NCBI RefSeq assembly: GCF_014656415.1
Contig: NZ_BNCJ01000015.1
Location: 49,933 to 113,932 of the forward strand
DNA: 64,000 nt
From: Seohaeicola zhoushanensis
GTDB lineage: Bacteria; Pseudomonadota; Alphaproteobacteria; Rhodobacterales; Rhodobacteraceae
Reading direction: 5' to 3'
Shown here: positions 19,001 through 27,170 of the stretch, in pieces
Layout: every line of letters starts with the position of its first letter
Numbering within the stretch: the stretch's first letter is position 1
Position numbers and translations under genes: made by a program
Notes under the pieces: generated by a model
Told to the model about the DNA's origin: nothing
The model's database searches: none
Seen by the model: only the letters and a program-made list of their open reading frames with translations

Positions 19001-19160
19001 GGCGGTGGCCACCGGGGCCGGGGCGGCGGCGCAGAATTCCATTGGCATCGGCGTTCTCGGCGGGATGCTCTCGGCCACCGTGCTCGGGGTCTTCCTGATC
19101 CCGGCCTTCTATGTCAGCGTGCGCCGGCTGTTCACGCGCAGCGCCAAATCGCGGAGTTGA
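16050..19160 (+). CDS. RND multidrug efflux pump, HAE1 family (AcrB/MexB type)
   Basis: A full-length 1036-residue pump. It starts MARFFIHRPVFAWVLAIV, typical of the family, and has 12 predicted transmembrane helices with two large periplasmic loops. The proton-relay pair of Asp residues is present in GLLVDDAIVVVENVERVM at the start of helix 4. The porter-domain LPISQYPEVSPPTVRI segment matches AcrB. It is expected to expel amphiphilic compounds using the proton gradient in complex with the flanking gene products. It starts 4 bp after the adaptor gene; the channel gene follows after 4 bp. Confidence 0.95.
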   Translation: MARFFIHRPVFAWVLAIVTMLAGALGLTTLPISQYPEVSPPTVRISASYSGASAEAVQNSVTSTIEDAMTGLDGLIYMTSSSGKGTASISLVFEQDIDPDTAQSDVQNKVQLILSQLPEAVQTAGVRVNRSSTSILMVGALVSEDNRYSTIELADMLDSRVEGPVQRIEGVGSINTFGSGYAMRIWLDPDSLFRYALTPSDITAAVQAQNTTVAVGALGSGPAAPAQQFTVDVTAQSQLKTVDDFRNILLKTDAAGAQVRLGDVARIEIGQQSYGGDSRFNRHNAAGFGINLATGANAVETAALVRETLDGLQSSFPEGVSIEYAYDTSPFVELSIEKVMHTLIEAIVLVFLVILLFLQNWRATLIPTLAVPVVLLGTFGVLSVFGYSINTLTMFAMVLAIGLLVDDAIVVVENVERVMEEEGLGPVEATEKSMDQITSALIGIGLVLSAVFLPMAFMSGSTGIIYRQFSVTIVTAMALSVFVALILTPALCASLLRPRRHGEGIAPARWFNRGFDRMTRGYLGANRRILKRPFAALAALAAVCGLVWVLFTQISSSFLPPEDQGVLMTIIRLPDGSTTAQTLDVVQKVEDYLLNEEPDGVESTFASLGFSFSGSAQNTAMLFVKLKDFDERSGNDRLSAAAIAQRANMHFMQTNRQGTVRVVQPPAISGMGSTSGFQMYLLDQSGRGIEALRAAANDLVAAAPADGRVANMRGNEDADRTALRIDIDRQKASSYGLTLSTVNGMLRTIFSGSEVNDFQMGTRLRPVIVQGDAPYRMQPEDVFRWSARNTGGEMVPFQSFTTLNWESVPSSLARYGGTLALQLSGEPGPGVSSGDAMDAMAELVAEMPGGYGLAWTGISYQERLSGSQAPMLYAISVLVVFLCLAALYESWTVPFAVILAVPVGILGALAAAKFLGQSNDVYFKVGLLTTIGLAAKNAILIVEFAVELQAKGMSLLDATIEAARQRLRPILMTSLAFILGVLPLAVATGAGAAAQNSIGIGVLGGMLSATVLGVFLIPAFYVSVRRLFTRSAKSRS

Positions 19161-19164
19161 CCCG

Positions 19165-20520
19165 TTGAAACCAGTATTCCTCGCGGTGACGCTGCTCGCC
19201 ACCGCCTGCACCACGGTCGGCCCGCAGTACAAGCAGCCCGAGATGGCCCTCGCCGCGCGATTCACCGAGGCCACGGCCAGCCAGCTGGGCGAGATCGCCA
19301 CCCGGCAATGGTGGACCGGCTACAACGACGCCATGCTGAACGAGCTGGTGGCACGCGGGCTGCGGCAGAACCTCGACATCGCCGGCGCGATGGAGCGCAT
19401 TCGCGCCGCCGAGGCCAACCTGCGCGGCACCGGCCTGCCCGCCGCGATCAGCGGTGCGCTGTCGGCCTCGTCGATCAAGGCGGGGTCGGACACCACCAGT
19501 TCCACCACCAGCCAGAACCGGGCCCTGTCCGCGGGCCTGGTGCTCGACCTCTTCGGCGGCATCCGCCGCTCGCGCGAAGGGGCCGAAGCCAGCCTCGGCG
19601 CGGCGCAGGCCAACGAGGGCACAGCGCGGCTGGCCTATCTCGCGGCGCTGATCGGGGCCTATATCGACGCGCGCTATTACCAGGAGTCGCTCGCCCTGAC
19701 CCGCGGCACCATCGCCAGCCGCGAAGAGACGCTGCGCATCACGCAGCAGAAATTCGACGCCGGCTCCGCGACCGAGCTGGACCTCGCCCAGGTCCGGGCG
19801 CTGCTCTACGCGGCGCGGGCCAGTATTCCCACGCTCGAGGCCAATTTCCTGGCGCGGGTCTATACCATCGCCACCCTGCTCGGAGAACCCGCCGACCCGA
19901 TACTGGCGCAGATGCGCAAGGGCCGCGCCCAGCCGCGCCCGCGCGGCTCGGGCGGCGTCGGCATCCCCGCCGACCTGCTGCGCAACCGGCCCGACGTGCG
20001 TTCGGCCGAGATGTCGCTGATGTCGGCCACCGCGGCCGTCGGCGTCGCCGAGTCCAACCTGCGGCCCTCGATCTCGCTCTCGGGCAGCGTGTCGGGCACC
20101 AGCAACACCACCTGGAGCTTCGGCCCCACGCTGACGCTGCCCATCCTCAAGCAACCCGCGCTGCGCGCCAGCCGCGACGCCGCCATCTCGGCCGCGAAAC
20201 AGGCCGAGATCAGCTGGCGCAGCACCGTTCTGGGCGCGGTCGAGGACGTGCAGTCCGCCAACAGCCGCTGGGTCCGCGACCGCCAGAGCGTCGGTCTGCT
20301 CGGCAATTCGGTCGAGGCCTATGCCCGCGCGCTGCAACTCTCGCGCCAGTCCTACGAACAGGGCGCGCTGTCGCTGCTCGACCTGCTCGACACCGACCGC
20401 TCGCTGGAAACCGCGCGCCTCGGCCTTGCCGCCGGGATCCAGTCGATGGCGGTCGACTGGGCGACGCTGCAGGTCGCGCTGGGGGCCGGGGCCTATGTCG
20501 GCTCGCCGACGCCGCGCTGA
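19165..20520 (+). CDS. RND efflux outer-membrane lipoprotein, NodT/OprM family
   Basis: The 451-residue protein starts at TTG 19165, 4 bp after the pump stop, with GGAG 9 bp upstream. The leader ends in LLATAC, a lipobox-like site, so the mature protein would be lipid-anchored at Cys15. The sequence then has the TolC-family duplicated helical barrel, with the typical RQWWTGYNDAMLNELV and LLRNRPDVRSAEMSL motifs. It forms the exit duct of the tripartite pump. A start at ATG 19111 would overlap the pump gene by 50 bp and mask the lipobox, so TTG is preferred. Confidence 0.9.
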   Translation: MKPVFLAVTLLATACTTVGPQYKQPEMALAARFTEATASQLGEIATRQWWTGYNDAMLNELVARGLRQNLDIAGAMERIRAAEANLRGTGLPAAISGALSASSIKAGSDTTSSTTSQNRALSAGLVLDLFGGIRRSREGAEASLGAAQANEGTARLAYLAALIGAYIDARYYQESLALTRGTIASREETLRITQQKFDAGSATELDLAQVRALLYAARASIPTLEANFLARVYTIATLLGEPADPILAQMRKGRAQPRPRGSGGVGIPADLLRNRPDVRSAEMSLMSATAAVGVAESNLRPSISLSGSVSGTSNTTWSFGPTLTLPILKQPALRASRDAAISAAKQAEISWRSTVLGAVEDVQSANSRWVRDRQSVGLLGNSVEAYARALQLSRQSYEQGALSLLDLLDTDRSLETARLGLAAGIQSMAVDWATLQVALGAGAYVGSPTPR

Positions 20521-20529
20521 GCCGCCGGA

Positions 20530-21465
20530 TCAGCCGAGCTGCTGCGCGATATGCCAGCCGGCGGCGAGATCCTGCGCGATCAGGCCGTGCGACTTGTAGG
20601 CGGTGATCTGCCCGGCATCGCTGCGCCCCGGCGCCTGGCCCGCCAGCACCGCGCCGATCTCGTGAACCGGAAAATCGGCCGGGATCGCTCCCGAGGCCTT
20701 CGCCCCGAGGATCTCGCCCGACTCGCGGCTGGAACTCTCCAGCGAGTCGGTGAACATCGCCATCCGGGCCACGCCCGCGTCATCCACCTCGCGCGTGTCG
20801 GCGAGGCTGGCGCCGACGAGGTTGATGTGCTGCCCCGGCTCCAGCAGCGCCCCCGGCAGGAATGGCGCACGGGCCGAGGTGGTCGTGGTGACCACATCCG
20901 CGCCCTTCAGCGCTTCGCCGAGGTCTGCGACGATCCGCAAGGGCGCATCCGCGAAATGCGCCGCCAGCGCGGCGGCGGCCTCGGGGCGGCGGGCCCAGAG
21001 GCGGATCTCCTCGGGCGCGAAACACTCCAGTATCCCGCGCAGGTGCCATTCCGCCTGCTCGCCCGCGCCGCAGATGGTGAAGTCACGCGGATCGGGCCGG
21101 GCAAGTTCCCGCGTTGCCAGCATCGAGACGGCGGCGGTGCGCAGCGCGGTCAGGGCGTCGGCCTCGATGGCCGCAACAGGCTTGCCCAGCGCGCTCTCGA
21201 ACAGCAGAACGAAGCCCTGGTGGCTCGACAAGCCGTGTTTCGCGGCCTCGGGGTAGAGGCTCAGCACCTTGACGCCATGCACGGCCGGCGTGCTCAGGGC
21301 GCCGTACATCAGCCCCATCCGCCCCGCTTCGTTGATCGGGATGGCGAAACGCGGCGGATGCAGCGCAGAACCCGACGAGACGTCGCGCATGGTCTGCTCC
21401 ATCACCGGGACCAGTTCGGCGACGCTGATGCGCCCGAGCACCTGCGGGGCGGTGATGACCTTCAT
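20530..21465 (-). CDS. Ornithine cyclodeaminase/mu-crystallin family enzyme
   Basis: The 311-residue protein has an NAD-binding core with FTICGAGEQAEWHLRG and the family segment FVLLFESALGKPVAAIEADALTALRTAA (residues given in part), with the Arg/Lys contacts typical of OCD proteins. Relatives convert ornithine to proline, reduce 1-pyrroline-2-carboxylate or other cyclic imines, or act as alanine dehydrogenases, so only the family is safe. ATG 21465 overlaps the stop of the TRAP small-subunit gene (ATGA), so the enzyme is translated together with the transporter and probably acts on the imported compound. Confidence 0.88.
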   Translation of the reverse strand: MKVITAPQVLGRISVAELVPVMEQTMRDVSSGSALHPPRFAIPINEAGRMGLMYGALSTPAVHGVKVLSLYPEAAKHGLSSHQGFVLLFESALGKPVAAIEADALTALRTAAVSMLATRELARPDPRDFTICGAGEQAEWHLRGILECFAPEEIRLWARRPEAAAALAAHFADAPLRIVADLGEALKGADVVTTTTSARAPFLPGALLEPGQHINLVGASLADTREVDDAGVARMAMFTDSLESSSRESGEILGAKASGAIPADFPVHEIGAVLAGQAPGRSDAGQITAYKSHGLIAQDLAAGWHIAQQLG

Positions 21466-21977
21466 TCCGGGATGCCTTTCCGTGGCGCGAAGGGGCCGCA
21501 TACCCGCGCCGCGCAATGTGTCAGGATGATCAGGCAGGTGATCGGGATCACCGCGCCGACCAGCGCCATGTTGAGGCCCAGGCCCGGCGAATTCCGCCCC
21601 GCGCCGCGCCAGAGAAAGCCGCGCTCGATGTTGAAGCCCGGCCCGAAGACCGAATAGTGCAGCGTCGGCGCGAGGAAGATCACCACCGCCAGCGCCAGCA
21701 TCACCCGCGCCAGCCGCTGCATCCCCGGCGACGAGGCCGCGTCGACCGAGAGGATCACCGGATCGAGCCCGCGCCGGAAAGCGCAGGTGGCCCCGAGCAA
21801 CCCGCTCCAGACCATCAGGTAGCGCGCCAGTTCCTCGGTCCAGGCATAGGGGCTGCGCATTCCATAGCGCGCCGCCACCTGGAGCAGGATCACAAGCGCG
21901 ATCCCGATCAGACCGGCCTTGGCCAGCGCGAGGCAGACCCTGTCCAGCCCCGCGCTCAGCCGTTCGATCCGGTTCAT
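21462..21977 (-). CDS. TRAP transporter small membrane subunit (DctQ type)
   Basis: This 171-residue protein starts MNRIERLSAGLDRVCLAL and has four hydrophobic helices, with the family segment RYGMRSPYAWTEELARYLMVW between the first two. DctQ proteins link the binding protein and the large subunit of tripartite ATP-independent transporters. The start overlaps the binding-protein stop (ATGA) and the stop overlaps the start of the cyclodeaminase-family gene. The same frame is open further upstream, but that part is antisense-like shadow of the binding-protein gene. Confidence 0.9.
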   Translation of the reverse strand: MNRIERLSAGLDRVCLALAKAGLIGIALVILLQVAARYGMRSPYAWTEELARYLMVWSGLLGATCAFRRGLDPVILSVDAASSPGMQRLARVMLALAVVIFLAPTLHYSVFGPGFNIERGFLWRGAGRNSPGLGLNMALVGAVIPITCLIILTHCAARVCGPFAPRKGIPE

Positions 21978-22963
21978 TCCTTCGAGGCGTCGGCCAGCGC
22001 CTGCATGTCGGCCACCGAGCCCTGCGGCATCAGCGTGTCCCAGACCTCCTGGCTGCGGCGCTTGAACTCGGCCAGCGCCTCGGGTGAGGGCGTGACGACC
22101 TTGACCCCGGCCTTCTCGAGCGCTCCCAGCTCGGCCTTCTCGGCCGCGTAGGTCCATTCGCGGTTCTTGGCGTTGGCCGTCTCGACCGCCCCGTCGACCA
22201 CCTTCTTCTGGTCGTCGCCAAGGCCCTCGTACCAATCCGCCGACATCAGCGCCGCGCGGAAGGGCGTGCCGGCCTTGAGATCGGTGAAATGGGTCAGGAA
22301 CTCGGTATGCTTGAAGATCAGCGGCACGGCGGGCGGGTTGAAGTATCCGTCCACGATCCCCTGCTGCACCGCGCCGGCGAATTCCGGCATGTCGACCACC
22401 ACGCCCTGGGTGCCCCAGGCCTCGAACAGCTTGACCTGGTTGGCGTCGATGGCGCGCAGCCGCAGGTCGGTGAGATCCTCGACCGAGGCGACGTCCTTCT
22501 TGGCGTTGAACAGGCCCATCTGCCCGCCGAGGCCGGGCAATCCGGCGATCATCACGCCCTGCGCCTGCATCTTGGTGCGGATGTCGTCGAGCATCGGGCT
22601 CTCGACGTCCTGGGTGGCCCGGAAGAACTGCCTGGATTTCTCGAAGACATAGGGCGCGAGGAAGCCGAGGATGCGCGGGTCGACCTGCGCGATCATCACG
22701 AAGTTGGTCACGCCGAACTGCAGCAGGCCCTGCGACAGCTGGTCGACGATCTCGGGATCCTTTCCCAGGCTCGCCCCGGCGAACACGGTGGCCTCCATGC
22801 CGCCTTCGCGCAGAGCGGCGGCGAAATCCTCGGCATAGACCCAGTCCGAACAGGCCGGGACGGCCGGACACTGGACCGCGATGCGCACCTCCTGCGCGGC
22901 GGCGGGCGCGGCAAGCGCCAGCCCGAGGGCAATGGCCGAGGCAGTTTTCTTCAGATCAAACAT
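21974..22963 (-). CDS. TRAP transporter substrate-binding protein (DctP type)
   Basis: The 329-residue protein has a signal peptide (to AAPAAA) and a DctP-type domain. Typical family regions include GLPGLGGQMGLFNAKKDV and the substrate-binding LRLRAIDANQVKLFEAWG, followed by FAGAVQQGIVDGYF. The binding site of DctP proteins has a conserved Arg that holds the carboxylate of the substrate, and LRLRA is in the usual region. The substrate is therefore likely a carboxylate or amino-acid-like acid, in line with the amidase and cyclodeaminase-family enzymes alongside. Confidence 0.92.
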   Translation of the reverse strand: MFDLKKTASAIALGLALAAPAAAQEVRIAVQCPAVPACSDWVYAEDFAAALREGGMEATVFAGASLGKDPEIVDQLSQGLLQFGVTNFVMIAQVDPRILGFLAPYVFEKSRQFFRATQDVESPMLDDIRTKMQAQGVMIAGLPGLGGQMGLFNAKKDVASVEDLTDLRLRAIDANQVKLFEAWGTQGVVVDMPEFAGAVQQGIVDGYFNPPAVPLIFKHTEFLTHFTDLKAGTPFRAALMSADWYEGLGDDQKKVVDGAVETANAKNREWTYAAEKAELGALEKAGVKVVTPSPEALAEFKRRSQEVWDTLMPQGSVADMQALADASKE

Positions 22964-22993
22964 GTCGAACTCCCTTTGTTTTCTATCGGTCTT

Positions 22994-24313
22994 TCAATTG
23001 ACGAGGCCCAGCAGGCGCGGGAGCGCCAGCGTCAGTTCGGGCACGAGGATCAGCAGCAGCAGCAGGGCGACCTGCACCGCGAGAAACGGCAGGATGGCCA
23101 GCGACAGCCGCAGGTAGGACAGCCCGCCCGCGGCCGAGACCACCATGAGGATGCCTCCGAAGGGCGGCGAGATCAGGCCCAGCGTCAGGTTCAGGCAGCT
23201 GACCACGCCGACATGCACCGGGTCGGCCCCTGCGGCGATGGCCGCGGGGATCAGCACCGGCACCATCAGCACCAGCGCCATGGTCACGTCCATCACCATG
23301 CCGGCGGCAAACATGATGGCGCTGGCCAGCAGGAAATAGGTCGTGGCGGTTAGGTCGAGCGTCGTCACCATCGTGGCGATGCCCTCGGGCAGCCGCATGA
23401 TGCCGACGAGATAGCCGAAGATCGCGGCGGCGAAGAGGATCATGAAGATCGACCCGGTCAGCATCACCGCGCCTTCAACCGCCCGCGAGCCTTCGGCAAG
23501 GAGGTGGCGGAAGGCCGCGGCGGGACGGTCGCGGTCCATCAGGCGATAGGCGAAGACCAGCACCACCGTGATCGCCACCGCCAGCGCAGCCGCCTCGGTC
23601 GGGGTGACGACGCCGAAGACGATGCCGCCGACGATCACCACCGGGATCAGCAGCGCCGGCAAGGCCCGCGCAATGGTGGCGCGCACGGGCGGCAGCACCA
23701 CCCCGGCGCCGCCCGGATGATCCTCGCGCCGGGCGCACCAGGCGTTGTAGGCGAAGAGGAACAGAGCCATCAGCAGCCCCGGCACGATGCCGCCCGCGAA
23801 CATCGCCGCGACCGAGACATTCATCAGCGCGCCGTAGAAGATCATCACGATCGAGGGCGGGATGATCGGACCGATCACGCAGCTTGCCGCCGTCAGCGCG
23901 GCGGCGAAGTCGAGCCGATATCCCCGGTGGACCATCGCCGGCACCAGCGTCTTGGTGGTCGCCGCCGCATCGGCCACCGCCGAGCCCGAGATGCCCGCAA
24001 GGAAGACCGAAGCCGCGATGTTCACGTAGCCCAGCCCGCCCTTCAGCCGCCCGACGATCAGCATGGCCAGGTCGATCAGCGCGCCGGTCACGCCGCCCCG
24101 GGTCATCAGCTCTCCGGCCAGGATGAACAGCGGCATCGACAGGAAGGTGAAGACGTCGATCTGGCTGAAGATCCGTTGTGGCATGATGGCGAGGTAATTG
24201 CCATAGCCGCTGGCCAGGAAGGCGAGCACGGCAGCGGAACCGGCGACATAGCTGATCGCCACCCCGCCGGCGATGCCCAGGGCGATGAAGGCGATGATCA
24301 GACCGAAGGACAT
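22994..24313 (-). CDS. TRAP transporter large membrane subunit (DctM type)
   Basis: A 439-residue, highly hydrophobic protein with about 12-13 transmembrane helices. Family hallmarks include the PLFILAGELMTRGGVTGAL loop, FLAGISGSAVADAAA and GPIIPPSIVMIFYGAL. It forms the ion-coupled translocation channel. It is the first gene of the minus-strand operon DctM-DctP-DctQ-cyclodeaminase and is divergent from the XRE/cupin regulator, with 76 bp between the starts. Confidence 0.94.
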   Translation of the reverse strand: MSFGLIIAFIALGIAGGVAISYVAGSAAVLAFLASGYGNYLAIMPQRIFSQIDVFTFLSMPLFILAGELMTRGGVTGALIDLAMLIVGRLKGGLGYVNIAASVFLAGISGSAVADAAATTKTLVPAMVHRGYRLDFAAALTAASCVIGPIIPPSIVMIFYGALMNVSVAAMFAGGIVPGLLMALFLFAYNAWCARREDHPGGAGVVLPPVRATIARALPALLIPVVIVGGIVFGVVTPTEAAALAVAITVVLVFAYRLMDRDRPAAAFRHLLAEGSRAVEGAVMLTGSIFMILFAAAIFGYLVGIMRLPEGIATMVTTLDLTATTYFLLASAIMFAAGMVMDVTMALVLMVPVLIPAAIAAGADPVHVGVVSCLNLTLGLISPPFGGILMVVSAAGGLSYLRLSLAILPFLAVQVALLLLLILVPELTLALPRLLGLVN

Positions 24314-24339
24314 CCCGATACTCCTTGCCGGGATCGTCT

Positions 24340-24360
24340 CTTTCGTATACGCAATATGTC
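24340..24360. promoter_or_regulatory. Candidate operator in the TRAP/regulator divergent promoter
   Basis: The palindrome CGTATACG (24344-24351) lies in an AT-richer patch between the divergent genes. It overlaps possible -10-like sequence for either direction. It is a candidate binding site for the adjacent XRE/cupin protein, based on position and symmetry only. Confidence 0.3.
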
Positions 24361-24389
24361 AAGCAATAAATTTCCGAAGGGAAATATTC

Positions 24390-25019
24390 ATGTCCCCGAA
24401 GAGCGAAGACGAAAACCCGACGGACTCCCTGGCCGCTTTCGGCGAGAAGGTGCGCGCGCTGCGTCGGGGCAAGGGGCTGACGCTGCAACAGGTGGCCGAA
24501 CGGGCCGGGATGGCCGGCTCCACCATCTCCAAGATCGAGAATTCCAACCTCTCGCCCACCTTCGACGGCTTGCTGAAGCTGGCGCGCGGGCTGGATGTCG
24601 ACCTTTCGACCCTGCTCGACGGCGAAAAGCCGATCGGCAAGCGCCCGGTGCAGGTGATGGGCCGGCTCGACGTGACCCGCGCCGCCGACCGGGTCGGCTA
24701 TGACGCCTCGACCTATATCTACGAACCGCTGGCGATGGGCCTCAAGCAGAAGCTGATCGACGCCACCGTTGTCGTGGTCAAGGCGCGCACCGTCGCCGAG
24801 TTCGAACAGCTTGTGACGCACCCCGGCGAAGAGCTGGTCTTCGTCCTCACCGGCGCGGTCGAGCTGCATTCCGACCTCTACGCGCCGATCCGGCTCGAGG
24901 CCGGCGACAGCGCCTATTACGACGCCGGGATGGGCCACGCGCTGATCTCGGTCTCGGAGGAGGACGCCACCCTTCTGAACATCGTGACCGGCGGCGGCGG
25001 GCTGCCCCTGGAGGACTGA
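24390..25019 (+). CDS. XRE-family transcriptional regulator with C-terminal cupin domain
   Basis: The 209-residue protein has an N-terminal helix-turn-helix (residues about 14-70, with LTLQQVAERAGMAGSTISKIE) and a C-terminal cupin (about 120-205, with EELVFVLTGAVELHSD and DSAYYDAGMGHALISV). This domain pair is common in regulators of amino-acid and polyamine catabolism such as PuuR, where the cupin binds the effector. The start at ATG 24390 follows GAAGGGAA. It is divergent from the TRAP operon and 2 bp before the amidase, so it probably controls both. Confidence 0.9.
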   Translation: MSPKSEDENPTDSLAAFGEKVRALRRGKGLTLQQVAERAGMAGSTISKIENSNLSPTFDGLLKLARGLDVDLSTLLDGEKPIGKRPVQVMGRLDVTRAADRVGYDASTYIYEPLAMGLKQKLIDATVVVVKARTVAEFEQLVTHPGEELVFVLTGAVELHSDLYAPIRLEAGDSAYYDAGMGHALISVSEEDATLLNIVTGGGGLPLED

Positions 25020-25021
25020 AG

Positions 25022-26446
25022 ATGCTGACACGCGAAGAATGGATCGGGCATGACCTGGTCGGACTGGCCGCGCTGGTCGGCAAGGGCGACCTCGCGCCGC
25101 GCGAGGTGCTCGAAACCGCGATCCGCGAGATCGAGGCGCAGAACCCGCGGGTCAACGCGGTGGTGGTGATGCAGTTCGAAGAGGCGCTCGACGCGCTGGC
25201 CGCGCGCGAGGCGCAGGGCGAGGCCCCGCGCTTCCTCGGGATGCCCTATCTCATCAAGGACCTGCACGCGCCGGTGCGGGGGCTGCCGCTCTCCAACGGG
25301 TCCGAGCGGTTCAAGGGCACGGTCTTCGATTTCGACTCCACACTGGTCGGCCGCCTGCGCGCGGCGGGCTTCGGCTTTCTCGGCCGCAGCGCCTCGCCCG
25401 AGTTCGGCCTGACGATGGAGACCGACAGCGCCGCCTGGGGCCTGACACGCAACCCCTGGGACCCCGAACGCGGCGCGGGCGGGTCGAGCGGCGGCGCCGG
25501 GGCGGCGGTGGCCAGCGGCATGATGCCGGCGGCCCATGCCACCGACAGCGCCGGGTCGATCCGCATCCCGGCCGCTTTCAACGGGCTGGTCGGCTTCAAG
25601 CCAAGCCGCGCGCTGAACCCCTTCGGCCCGCATCGCGGCGACCCGAACCACGGCATCAGCCATGAACACGCGGTGACGGTCAGCGTGCGCGACAGTGCGG
25701 CGATCCTCGACGTGACCGCCGGGCCGGACAGCGGTGCGCCCTATTTCACGCCCAAGCCCACCGAACCCTTCGAGGCGCTGATCGAACGGGCGCCCGGCAA
25801 GCTGCGCATCGGGCTGGTGACCACCCGCTTTGACGGCACGCCGGTCGACGCCGTCTGCGCAGAGGCCGCCGCGATGACCGGCGCGCTGCTGGCCGATCTC
25901 GGACACGAGGTCGAGGAGGCGCGCCCCGATTTCGACGTGCACGCCCTGACCGACGCGATGATCCGCGTGCTGCTTGCGTCGCTCGCCGGCCTCTATCCCG
26001 GCGCGGGCGAGTTGCGCGACGAGGAACTCGCCGGGCTGGAACCGATGACCCGCGCCGCGCTGCGCTATTCGCGCACCGTTTCGCTCTCCGATCACCTGAT
26101 GCGCACGGCGGTCATCAACCGCGAGGCGCGCCGACTGGCCGCCTATTTCGACCGCTTCGACCTGATGGTGACGCCCGCCACGGCCACGCCGCCGCTGCCG
26201 CACAAGTCGCTGCCGATGACATCGAGCGATCTCGAAGGGTTCCTGGAGAAGCTGTTCGATTTCAGCCCCTTTTCATCGCCTTTCAACGCCAGCGGCCTGC
26301 CGGCCATCGCGCTGCCGGTGCACCAGACGCCCGAAGGCCTGCCGGTCGGCGCGCAGATCGTCGGCCCGCTGGCTTCGGACGCGCTGGTGCTGCAGGCCGC
26401 CCGGCAGGTCGAGATGGCCCGCCCCTTCCGCCGACGGCCGATCTAG
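25022..26446 (+). CDS. Amidase-signature family hydrolase
   Basis: The 474-residue enzyme has the complete Ser-cisSer-Lys catalytic set of the amidase-signature family: Lys in PYLIKDLHAP (about residue 77), the Gly/Ser loop GAGGSSGGAGAAVASG (about 153-168) and the nucleophile region DSAGSIRIPAAFNGLVG (about 178-195). It hydrolyses an amide to a carboxylate and ammonia or amine. It is co-transcribed with the XRE/cupin regulator, with GGAGG placed before ATG 25022. Context suggests the amide is the compound taken up by the TRAP system (inference). It is one of the last clearly native genes before the low-GC integrated element. Confidence 0.92.
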   Translation: MLTREEWIGHDLVGLAALVGKGDLAPREVLETAIREIEAQNPRVNAVVVMQFEEALDALAAREAQGEAPRFLGMPYLIKDLHAPVRGLPLSNGSERFKGTVFDFDSTLVGRLRAAGFGFLGRSASPEFGLTMETDSAAWGLTRNPWDPERGAGGSSGGAGAAVASGMMPAAHATDSAGSIRIPAAFNGLVGFKPSRALNPFGPHRGDPNHGISHEHAVTVSVRDSAAILDVTAGPDSGAPYFTPKPTEPFEALIERAPGKLRIGLVTTRFDGTPVDAVCAEAAAMTGALLADLGHEVEEARPDFDVHALTDAMIRVLLASLAGLYPGAGELRDEELAGLEPMTRAALRYSRTVSLSDHLMRTAVINREARRLAAYFDRFDLMVTPATATPPLPHKSLPMTSSDLEGFLEKLFDFSPFSSPFNASGLPAIALPVHQTPEGLPVGAQIVGPLASDALVLQAARQVEMARPFRRRPI

Positions 26447-26637
26447 CGTGCAGCATCGAGCTGCCGCTTGGTTTGCAGGGTCAGCCCGACAACGATGCGC
26501 AACGGGATCGACTTGCCGCAAACCGACGGGCCGGCCAGGGTCATGAACGCGCCCGGCTGCACATCCAGCCATGAGTGTAACGTCGTCGTCGCGCCGTAAC
26601 GCTTCTCGATCCGGTCGATTTCCACGGAGGATGTCAT
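26443..26637 (-). pseudogene. Remnant of an ABC transporter ATP-binding protein (UgpC/MalK type)
   Basis: The 64-codon frame from ATG 26637 begins MTSSVEIDRIEKRYGATTTLH and reaches GPSVCGKSIPLRIVVGL, which is the N-terminus and Walker A of a sugar-type ABC ATPase. The Walker A is damaged: the consensus GPSGCGKST reads GPSVCGKSI. After that the sequence loses similarity and stops. A functional ATPase would need about 350 residues. It lies between the amidase (stops overlap) and the integrase, so it probably marks a deletion or insertion scar. Confidence 0.7.
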
Positions 26638-27170
26638 GCACCTGCCACATCGGGTCATCGGTTCGGATGGTGCAGGATGGAGCCGCGCTTCGTATTGATG
26701 AAGCACATGTGGAGTCTTCATTGACCCACGTTGTCAGGCTCGGGAGAGTATCCAGGCAGCAGAGCTGCGAAATGCCCTCGGACGGTCATCAAAAGCGTTC
26801 TGGTCGGGTCCAAAAACGCGCGCACTCTGGGCAAGATTGCGAGTTCCGCATGATGGAGAGGATCTGGCGGACAGCCATTCGCCAGACCGAACCGTGATTC
26901 CGGCGGAAGGGCGATCCAATCGAGAACCAGCAGGGGCGCACCATGAGGAGCGAACCGCTGTTCGCGGTCACACAAGTGCCTGATAACGATGCGATATTGG
27001 GTTTCGCATGGTGCCCAGGAGAGGCATCCGACATCTATATATTGTTGCCCGAGGTTGAAGTGGTTTGTAGCTTTTCGCCTGTTTTTTATGGAGCAAACGG
27101 CCCGTTGCCGTCTTGTTCTATCCGATGCTATCCGATATGTTGGGGTGGATAAAAAGGTGGATGAAATCTA
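26638..27170. other. Gap between ABC remnant and integrase, probably degenerate
   Basis: Several short frames exist on both strands but none has a good ribosome-binding site or recognisable motif. Composition drops toward AT in the last 150 bp. Two direct copies of CTATCCGAT (27118-27126 and 27128-27136) precede the integrase and could be promoter or recombinase arm sites. No tRNA gene is seen here. Confidence 0.5.

Noticed and set aside
16020..19301. 1093-codon open frame antisense to the RND pump
   Set aside because: It mirrors the pump gene codon by codon and has no recognisable domain; a shadow of biased codon use.
26718..27034. Overlapping short minus-strand frames between the ABC remnant and the integrase
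   Set aside because: None has a ribosome-binding site or motif; a LysR-type C-terminus was considered but the similarity is too weak.
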